This document shows positions 1 to 4,288 of a stretch of DNA of 5,675 bases, piece after piece. The notes under the pieces are model-generated. The model saw only the letters and a list, made by a program, of their open reading frames with translations, was not told the DNA's origin and made no database searches. A program made the position numbers and the translations under genes. Position 1 is the first letter of the stretch. Each line of letters begins with the position of its first letter. This DNA is from an uncultured Oscillospiraceae bacterium (GTDB lineage: Bacteria; Bacillota; Clostridia; Oscillospirales; Oscillospiraceae): positions 1 through 5,675 of the forward strand of contig CAADUV010000329.1 in NCBI GenBank assembly GCA_900752305.1, read 5' to 3'.

Positions 1-69
1 CAGGATCACGCCCAGAACCAGCAGTGCCCAACGGGAGGACATCTGCCGCTTTAGTGCTTTTTCGTTCAT
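1..69 (-). CDS. Start of a probable MFS transporter (partial)
   Basis: Only the first 23 codons are visible; the gene runs off the left edge. The start is the ATG whose complement is at 67-69. The peptide begins MNEKALKRQMSSRWALLVL and continues GVIL. That is a short charged cytoplasmic head followed by a hydrophobic stretch after Arg13-Trp14, as at the first membrane helix of a transporter. The RW-x-LLV-x-G-V-x-L pattern resembles N-termini of oxalate/formate-antiporter-type MFS proteins, but that rests on a very short segment. The upstream ribosome site is poor (GAGTGAG, about 7 bases before the ATG). It lies 148 bases downstream of the aldehyde dehydrogenase on the same strand, so co-transcription is possible, although a hairpin lies between them. 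A membrane protein is fairly likely; the MFS assignment is tentative. Confidence 0.5.
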   Translation of the reverse strand, partial: MNEKALKRQMSSRWALLVLGVIL

Positions 70-125
70 GTTAAATCTCACTCTCTATCATGCAAATTGA
101 ATGGAAAGGATCGGTTTAGGAGCAA

Positions 126-160
126 TAACGGCGAGCTGGCAAATTGTCAGCCCGCCGTTA
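126..160 (-). terminator. Hairpin downstream of the aldehyde dehydrogenase; weak terminator or intercistronic stem
   Basis: Positions 126-140 pair with 146-160 (outer arm TAACGGCG with CGCCGTTA) around a 5-base loop, with one mismatch and one wobble. On the minus strand the stem is followed by only a broken T stretch (TTGCTCC). It may be a weak terminator, or a stem that reduces read-through or stabilises the dehydrogenase message ahead of the transporter gene. Confidence 0.5.
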
Positions 161-174
161 AAGGCTTGGTTATG

Positions 175-192
175 CGTATCCCATGGGATACG
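175..192. repeat. 18-bp perfect palindrome in the dehydrogenase-transporter gap
   Basis: CGTATCCCATGGGATACG reads identically on both strands, with no mismatch over 18 bases. As RNA it could form a 7-bp stem with a CATG loop, but no U run follows on either strand, so it is not a good terminator. A binding site for a dimeric regulator or an RNA-processing stem are both possible. It sits just after the dehydrogenase stop codon and before the hairpin at 126-160. Confidence 0.6.
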
Positions 193-217
193 GTTGAGGT
201 ATCAGGTTATTGGGGAA

Positions 218-1273
218 TCAGTGACGGGGCAGGACGGAGGTGTCGAAGCAAGCGTCGCCATTCCAGATGTCGTCTTCGGAAGGAATCTCGTTTTCCGGAT
301 AGACATAAGCGATACGGGAGATGTTGATGAGGTGTTCCGGACCGAGGTTTTCGGAGATGGAGCAGCCGGACCAGGAGCCGCAGCCCAGGGTGGAGGTGGG
401 CATCAGGCCGTTGTTGTTGAATGCGTTGGCGCAGCCCATACCCGGCTGGTCAACCAGCAGACGGGAGACAGGCAGTTCCACGCCGGCGTACTCAATCAGT
501 TCCTTGTTGCTGGTGTAGACGATGGAGGAGTGACCTGCGCCTTCTGCCAGCAGGTTTGCCTTTGCCATTGCCACGCCATCCTTGAAGTCTTCGCATTCCA
601 GATGGGTGAACAGGGGGAACATCTTTTCGCGGGTCAGCGGCTCATCCAGACCAGTCTTGGTGAGCTTCACGCCGATGGAAACGGTGTCAGCGGGGATCTC
701 GATGCCCAGCAGCTTCGCCAGGGTCTGCACGTCAACACCAACTACGTCGCCGTTGAGCTTGCCGAAGCCGTTGGGGAAGCAGACGTTGCGGATCTGATCG
801 ACCACCTTGGGATCGTCGATGTAATGGACGTGCTTTTCCTTCAGCAGCTTCAGGATGTCAGCGGTCATGCTCTTGGGAGCAATGATGCAGCGGTTGCAGG
901 CGCAGACGATGCCGTTGTCGAAGGTGTTGCCCATCAGGAAGCGGTCCAGAGCGCCGGACAGATCGCCAAATTCGGGATCGAAGATGCTCTGAGAGTTGCC
1001 GGCACCAACGCCATAAGCGGGCTTGCCGGAGGAGTATGCAGCCTTGACCATGCCGGGGCCGCCGGTGCCCAGGACGGTGTCAGCAGCGGACATCATCATC
1101 TGAGTCAGTTCCATGTTGGGGTCGTCAACGCACTGGAAGACGTTTGCGGGGCCGCCCATTTCCTGGATAGCCTTTTCCAGGATCTCGCAGGTGTGCGCAG
1201 TGGAGATCTTTGCGCGGGGATGGGGAGCGAACATCAGGACGTTAGCACCCTTCAGTGCCAGGTAGCCAAGCAT
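218..1273 (-). CDS. CoA-acylating aldehyde dehydrogenase, N-terminally truncated
   Basis: This 351-residue protein matches the catalytic part of the acetaldehyde dehydrogenase family (AdhE N-domain, EutE, SucD, PduP), which interconverts aldehyde and acyl-CoA using NAD(P)H. Visible family signatures are APHPRAK (16-22), GTGGPGMVKAAYSSGKP (69-85), GVGAGN (88-93), FDNGIVCA (118-125) with the probable catalytic thiol at Cys124, TLGCGSW near residue 300, and SENLGPEHLIN. E. coli AdhE has its catalytic cysteine at 246, so about 120 N-terminal residues are missing, including part of the nucleotide-binding fold. The in-frame codon four before the ATG is the stop TAG, and all three upstream frames close within about 100 bases, so the missing part is not next door. 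A G run (AGGGGG) lies only two bases before the ATG, too close for a normal ribosome site. The remaining frame is intact. It is either a recent truncation (pseudogene) or a shortened protein. No iron-ADH domain follows. Confidence 0.8.
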   Translation of the reverse strand: MLGYLALKGANVLMFAPHPRAKISTAHTCEILEKAIQEMGGPANVFQCVDDPNMELTQMMMSAADTVLGTGGPGMVKAAYSSGKPAYGVGAGNSQSIFDPEFGDLSGALDRFLMGNTFDNGIVCACNRCIIAPKSMTADILKLLKEKHVHYIDDPKVVDQIRNVCFPNGFGKLNGDVVGVDVQTLAKLLGIEIPADTVSIGVKLTKTGLDEPLTREKMFPLFTHLECEDFKDGVAMAKANLLAEGAGHSSIVYTSNKELIEYAGVELPVSRLLVDQPGMGCANAFNNNGLMPTSTLGCGSWSGCSISENLGPEHLINISRIAYVYPENEIPSEDDIWNGDACFDTSVLPRH

Positions 1274-1348
1274 TGCCCCCTACTTTATATCTAATTTGCA
1301 CAATATTTTTGGCATTTTCTGTATCGACGCCTGCCTGTTTGATTTTTT

Positions 1349-1368
1349 AACTTACATTCATGTATGTT
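1349..1368. promoter_or_regulatory. AcrR-like operator upstream of the aldehyde dehydrogenase
   Basis: A near-palindrome whose left half is AACTTACATT and right half CATGTATGTT. Eight of ten base pairs are symmetric, and shifting the centre by two bases gives a second symmetric reading (6 of 7 pairs). It contains TACATTCA (1353-1360), also present in the palindrome inside the tetR promoter, and half-sites like those of the E. coli AcrR operator as I recall it. It lies 76-95 bases before the dehydrogenase ATG, downstream of the tetR terminator. I could not place a clear promoter around it. Control by the adjacent repressor is inference. Confidence 0.5.
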
Positions 1369-1398
1369 TATCTTTGATTAGCTCGACCAATTTCGCGC

Positions 1399-1432
1399 AA
1401 AAAAACCCGGAGAACATCGGTTCTCCGGGTTT
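1399..1432 (-). terminator. Strong rho-independent terminator of the tetR gene
   Basis: A perfect 13-bp stem (1403-1415 with 1420-1432; core ACCCGGAGAAC) closes on a four-base loop. On the minus strand it runs straight into seven T residues (complement of the A run 1399-1405). It lies 62 bases after the tetR stop codon and separates that transcript from the dehydrogenase gene, which therefore needs its own promoter. On the plus strand the tail is short (TTT), so it is chiefly one-directional. Confidence 0.92.
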
Positions 1433-1493
1433 CATTCCGTCGCTATTTTTTTGTTCTGCCGCTTGCAGGACACCCGTTCCGGTGGGTCTTCCC

Positions 1494-2138
1494 TTACTCC
1501 GCCACCTCCGCGAACAGGCTGTCCCACCGTTCCGGCTCCACCTTGCTGATGAGGGCGGCGCAGGTCAAATTGGTATATTTGTAAACATATTCCTTCGTCA
1601 GGCACACCTTGGTGCCTAAATTCTTCATCAGGAACATCCCCTCAAAGAGCAGGGTCAGGCTGGACGCCACGCACTCGGTGCCCTGGGACGGGCGGTCGTG
1701 CATGCGCAGGTAGATCTTCAGTTCCATGTCGATAAACTCCCACAGGCTGTTCTTCATCTCTCGCACCTTCTCCACCACATCGCTGAATTCCTCATGGGAG
1801 GAGGCATATGTCATGCACTTATAGACAAACTCCACGTAGCGGTTGCCGTCCAGGGCCTGCCAGAACATCTCAGCCAGACGTTCCGGGAAGGGTGTGTTGG
1901 AGGGGAGCTGTTTGCCGTAGGCAGTGATGTCGCCATGGGCCAGGTTGTAGTCCACTACCGCGCGAAAAAGCTCTTTTTTATCTTCAAAGTGCCAATAAAT
2001 CGCGCCACGAGTCACCCCGGCCGCTTCCGCGATGGACGCCAGAGAGGTCTGTTCAAATCCGGTTTTATCGAAACATTCAAAGCCCGCCTGCAGGATCTTC
2101 TCCCGCGTAATCAGCATATCTTCCTTGGTCTTGCGCAT
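1494..2138 (-). CDS. TetR/AcrR-family transcriptional repressor
   Basis: This 214-residue protein is of normal length for the family. The N-terminus (RKTKEDMLITREKILQAG) and the helix-turn-helix at about residues 32-51, with AGVTRGAIYWHF (40-51) as turn and recognition helix, closely resemble AcrR, TtgR and related efflux-pump repressors. Such proteins bind short palindromes as dimers and release DNA when a hydrophobic or toxic ligand enters the C-terminal helical pocket. The C-terminal half here is divergent, so the ligand cannot be named. The ATG follows TGAGG with four bases between, an acceptable ribosome site. A consensus promoter with an AcrR-like palindrome in its spacer (2275-2304) predicts autorepression, and a second such site lies before the aldehyde dehydrogenase. 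A toxic aldehyde, acyl compound or transported substrate is a plausible signal, as inference from the neighbours only. Confidence 0.93.
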   Translation of the reverse strand: MRKTKEDMLITREKILQAGFECFDKTGFEQTSLASIAEAAGVTRGAIYWHFEDKKELFRAVVDYNLAHGDITAYGKQLPSNTPFPERLAEMFWQALDGNRYVEFVYKCMTYASSHEEFSDVVEKVREMKNSLWEFIDMELKIYLRMHDRPSQGTECVASSLTLLFEGMFLMKNLGTKVCLTKEYVYKYTNLTCAALISKVEPERWDSLFAEVAE

Positions 2139-2176
2139 CTATCCTCACGTCCATTCCTTCAATATCGTAGTATCAT

Positions 2177-2245
2177 AAAAACCAGCTGAACGCCTCCCCT
2201 CCTTCTACGTCATCGTAGCGGGGGGAATTTACGTCATTCAGCCGG
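2177..2245 (-). promoter_or_regulatory. Structured tetR leader with terminator-like end (possible attenuator)
   Basis: In the minus-strand transcript the arm 2237-2245 (CCGGCTGAA) pairs with 2182-2190 (TTCAGCTGG) over nine pairs, one of them a wobble. It encloses an inner hairpin in which CTACG (complement of 2214-2218) pairs with CGTAG (complement of 2205-2209) around ATGA, extendable by a C-run/G-run pairing. Five T residues follow immediately (complement of 2177-2181). The structure lies between the tetR promoter and its ATG, ending 38 bases before the start codon. This geometry suits a leader terminator or attenuator. It could equally be an incidental stem; no known riboswitch class is recognised. 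Confidence 0.4.
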
Positions 2246-2274
2246 CACAATGTGTATAAAACTTTATGTTCCTT

Positions 2275-2304
2275 ATTATACATTCACGCGAGTATAAATG
2301 TCAA
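2275..2304 (-). promoter_or_regulatory. Consensus sigma-A promoter of the tetR gene
   Basis: On the minus strand, TTGACA (complement of 2299-2304) and TATAAT (complement of 2275-2280) both match the housekeeping consensus perfectly, with an 18-base spacer. Transcription should begin near 2268, giving a leader of about 130 bases before the tetR ATG. The spacer contains a palindrome, so a bound repressor would block polymerase. Confidence 0.88.
2276..2297. promoter_or_regulatory. AcrR-like operator inside the tetR promoter
   Basis: Arms TTATAC (2276-2281) and GTATAA (2292-2297) are perfect inverted repeats around a 10-base centre, 22 bases in all. It contains TACATTCA (2279-2286), shared with the site at 1349-1368. 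Aligned by that 8-mer, its dyad axis coincides with the axis of the E. coli AcrR operator as I remember it. It covers the spacer and part of the -10 box, the classic place for TetR-family autorepression. Confidence 0.68.
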
Positions 2305-2570
2305 TATTTTTCTTAGTACTCTCCCATATCCTGTATCTTTTCACAAAATGTGCTCCCCAATTTGTGCGCTTTCCTCACAATTTTTTATGTCACTTGCAAA
2401 AATCGCCTGGTTCCATTGCACTATTTGATGCCCTCTCTCATTTTCAGCACCGTTACAAACTTCGACAGGAACAGAAATTTCCACTCATAGTTCCACGCCG
2501 CAGGGTCAAACTAGGCTCAGAAAATCTTCTCGGGATTTTCAACGGTAACCAATCTGAATAGAAAGAAAAA
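2305..2570. other. Non-coding stretch between the tetR promoter and the spore-protein gene
   Basis: About 265 relatively AT-rich bases without a convincing gene. A plus-strand open frame at 2298-2561 (87 codons) has no ribosome site and no recognisable family. The region should hold the promoter of the spore-protein gene; only a weak sigma-G-like candidate is visible. A single TTCGACA (2461-2467, reverse complement TGTCGAA) resembles a Spo0A box but is too short to call. Confidence 0.5.
2485..2513 (+). promoter_or_regulatory. Possible sigma-G-type promoter of the spore-protein gene
   Basis: SASP genes are normally transcribed in the forespore by sigma-G, whose -10 element resembles CATACTA. 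CAAACTA (2507-2513) matches it at all but one base. Sixteen bases upstream, TCATAG (2485-2490) is only a loose -35. Initiation would fall near 2520, about 65 bases before the start codon. It is a weak candidate, chosen mainly from what is known of the family. Confidence 0.27.
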
Positions 2571-2584
2571 AGGAGATGTACGAA

Positions 2585-2779
2585 ATGGCAACTAGCAATC
2601 GTGTCATCGTGCCCGCAGCCCGTGCGGCTCTGGATCAGTTCAAGATGGAAGCAGCCAACGAAGTCGGCGTCAACCTCAAGCAGGGTTACAACGGTGACCT
2701 GACCGCAAAGCAGGCCGGCAGCATCGGCGGCCCCATGGTCAAAGAGATGATCGCAGCCTACGCGAACGGCATGAAGTAA
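2585..2779 (+). CDS. Alpha/beta-type small acid-soluble spore protein (SASP)
   Basis: This 64-residue protein begins MATSNRVIVPAARAALDQFK and contains the family blocks VGVNLKQGYNGDLTAKQAG and SIGGPMVKEMI. Alpha/beta SASPs coat and protect spore DNA and are degraded at germination by the GPR protease; the EAANE segment (about residues 22-26) is where GPR would cut, with Ala where Ile or Val is common. Length is typical. An earlier in-frame ATG at 2576 directly abuts the AGGAG ribosome site (2571-2575), so the ATG at 2585, nine bases downstream of it, is the proper start and also restores the usual N-terminus. It is transcribed alone, ends in the hairpin at 2806-2837, and converges with the recG-nuclease operon. 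Its presence marks the organism as an endospore former. Confidence 0.96.
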   Translation: MATSNRVIVPAARAALDQFKMEAANEVGVNLKQGYNGDLTAKQAGSIGGPMVKEMIAAYANGMK

Positions 2780-2805
2780 GTGCTCTGATTCCAAAGGAGC
2801 AGAAG

Positions 2806-2837
2806 AAAAAGCGGAGGTTTTTGACCTCCGCTTTTTT
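2806..2837. terminator. Bidirectional terminator between the SASP and nuclease genes
   Basis: Positions 2806-2818 pair perfectly with 2824-2836 (core GCGGAGGT with ACCTCCGC) around the loop TTTTG. T6 follows on the plus strand and T5 on the minus strand, so the element can end both the SASP transcript and the convergent operon, whose last stop codon is at 2840-2842. Confidence 0.93.
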
Positions 2838-2839
2838 GT

Positions 2840-3850
2840 TTATTCCCAAGTTTTTTCTGCCAGCTGTTTTGCCATTGTTGCTACGTCCGGAATCTTATCC
2901 GTCTCCAGCACCTGCGTCAGATCGAAGATGCGCGTTCCCATGGGCGCTCTCGGTGTGGTCTTCCGGAAATTTGTGTCGTAAAACTGCTCCACGAAAAAGT
3001 ATCGTTCTGACACCAAATCGTCACCTTTTTTTCTGACTTCTTCGATAGCTTTGTTAATGGTCGCCTTATGTGCGTCCGTCATCGTGCCCCGTTCCACGTT
3101 GTACTCCAGCTCACCCTGTTCATTTCGCACACCGGTAATAATAGCCTCTATCTTTCCAATCGCGCGCACGCTTTTATTCTGATATAGACCCAAATAATCA
3201 TGTGCCCGAAACCCACGGTGAATGGCATCGTAATAGACATTTTCCTTCACATTAAAGTCGATCGTCTGTCCTGCCAGCTGCACACGCAGGTACTTCCACC
3301 CATCTGACACAGGAATCAGGCGGTCACTATAGCAGTAGTTCAAGAAGTCATCCAAGACCTCCTGCATTTCGTAGTCGCGGTCGTCGATCACTTCCTGAAT
3401 CTCCTTGACCAGCGCCTCAAAGGTGGTGTTAATGTGCTGTATTGGACGGGAAATGTTCTTGTTATACTCCGCCAACTTAGCTTCAAACGCTGCCTTTTTC
3501 TCCGCCGCCATGTACTCCGGCGCTAAGGTCATGAGCACCTTATACTGCTCCTCCCCAAACGCCTGCAAATGCCGCATCAACTGGTCAGAATAAAACCAAT
3601 CGGACATTTTTGTTTCCACAACGATCTTGAAGCTCTGTTGCGTGATGGTCGCATCCGGGACACTCTGCCTGCTCTTCTCTTGCAGGTTGAACACGATCTC
3701 CGGCTCAAAATCGTCACTGAAAAACGCAGATTTCAGCAGATAGAAAAACTTTTCAGAGGAATACTGATATAGCCGAGACAGCAGCAACATGGCGTTGGCC
3801 GTAGCGACATTCTCTTTTTCGTGATACCTTTGGAAATAGTGGATCTTCAT
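2840..3850 (-). CDS. Stand-alone PD-(D/E)XK-superfamily nuclease, putative
   Basis: This 336-residue protein begins MKIHYFQRYHEKENVATANA, a start I associate with a family of uncharacterised PD-(D/E)XK proteins. The probable active site is Pro65-Asp66 in SVPDATI, then KIVVETKM with Glu79-Thr80-Lys81, fitting PD-x12-ETK. The remaining 250 residues have no motif I can name; a charged helical stretch covers about 117-170. Relatives act in restriction, repair or phage defence, but the substrate is unknown. It is the last gene behind recG and the C_GCAxxG_C_C gene, 13 bases after the latter, so it is probably co-transcribed. Its ribosome site is weak (AGGG two bases before the ATG). Sampled lines are 37-55% G+C against about 63% in recG, which suggests later acquisition. 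No methyltransferase or partner gene is visible. The nuclease fold is likely; a defence role is inference. Confidence 0.78.
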   Translation of the reverse strand: MKIHYFQRYHEKENVATANAMLLLSRLYQYSSEKFFYLLKSAFFSDDFEPEIVFNLQEKSRQSVPDATITQQSFKIVVETKMSDWFYSDQLMRHLQAFGEEQYKVLMTLAPEYMAAEKKAAFEAKLAEYNKNISRPIQHINTTFEALVKEIQEVIDDRDYEMQEVLDDFLNYCYSDRLIPVSDGWKYLRVQLAGQTIDFNVKENVYYDAIHRGFRAHDYLGLYQNKSVRAIGKIEAIITGVRNEQGELEYNVERGTMTDAHKATINKAIEEVRKKGDDLVSERYFFVEQFYDTNFRKTTPRAPMGTRIFDLTQVLETDKIPDVATMAKQLAEKTWE

Positions 3851-3863
3851 CGCCCTGCTATAC

Positions 3864-4265
3864 TTACTTCCCTTCCTTGGCCAGCAATTCCTCCGCCAGC
3901 TGGATGGATTCCAGGATCATGCCGTCGCAGTGGGCCTTCTTATTCATCTTGACCACTTCCTGATTCCTGCGCAGCAGGTCGGGGCAGTTCAGGCTGCCGC
4001 CGTGGCGTTCCTTCAGGATACGCAGGTACTCGGACACGGTGGCATCGCTGGCGCCCTTGAGCCCCAGGACCATCAGGCCGCCGGTGATGGCGCCGCAGGT
4101 GGAGCCGATCTTCATGCCGACACCGAAGTTCTTGGACAGCTGCTTTGCCATGTCGTGATCCAGCCCCATCTCCTCCCACTCAGGGATCAGGACGGACTGG
4201 GCGCAGTTATAGTTGCCGCAGCTGCCGCTGCGCAGTTCCTTTGCTCGTTCCATTGCTTTGCTCAT
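3864..4265 (-). CDS. C_GCAxxG_C_C family protein, possibly redox-active
   Basis: This 133-residue protein carries the spaced-cysteine pattern that names the family: Cys16 and Cys21 (SCGNYNCAQSVL), a glycine-rich FGVGMKIGSTCGAITGGLMVLGL with Cys57, Cys94 in NCPDLL, and Cys113 in KKAHCDGMI. Length is typical. The family is common in anaerobes and is thought to bind a metal or redox cofactor; its reaction is not established. It has no signal peptide or convincing membrane segment, so it is probably cytoplasmic. AAAGGAG lies nine bases before the ATG, a strong ribosome site. It starts 23 bases after the recG stop and ends 13 bases before the nuclease start, consistent with one transcript. A functional tie to RecG is not evident; it may be only a passenger in the operon. 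Confidence 0.9.
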   Translation of the reverse strand: MSKAMERAKELRSGSCGNYNCAQSVLIPEWEEMGLDHDMAKQLSKNFGVGMKIGSTCGAITGGLMVLGLKGASDATVSEYLRILKERHGGSLNCPDLLRRNQEVVKMNKKAHCDGMILESIQLAEELLAKEGK

Positions 4266-4288
4266 AACGATACGCTCCTTTGTCTTTG

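Noticed and set aside
1284..1289. TATAAA (minus strand) as a -10 box for the dehydrogenase
   Set aside because: There is no -35 match at 16-18 bases upstream, and initiation would fall only a few bases before the ATG.
101..1294. 397-codon plus-strand open frame opposite the aldehyde dehydrogenase
   Set aside because: It is the antisense shadow of a GC-rich gene; the minus strand shows clear family motifs, whereas this frame gives low-complexity Gly/Ala/Val/His-rich sequence and no known domain.
2461..2467. TTCGACA as a Spo0A box
   Set aside because: A single 7-base match is expected by chance and is not placed near a recognised promoter.
2298..2561. 87-codon plus-strand open frame between tetR and the SASP gene
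   Set aside because: There is no ribosome site, it begins inside the tetR -35 region, and the peptide resembles no family.
2576..2584. Earlier in-frame ATG for the SASP gene
   Set aside because: It directly abuts AGGAG, leaving no spacing; the ATG at 2585 has nine bases of spacing and gives the usual family N-terminus.
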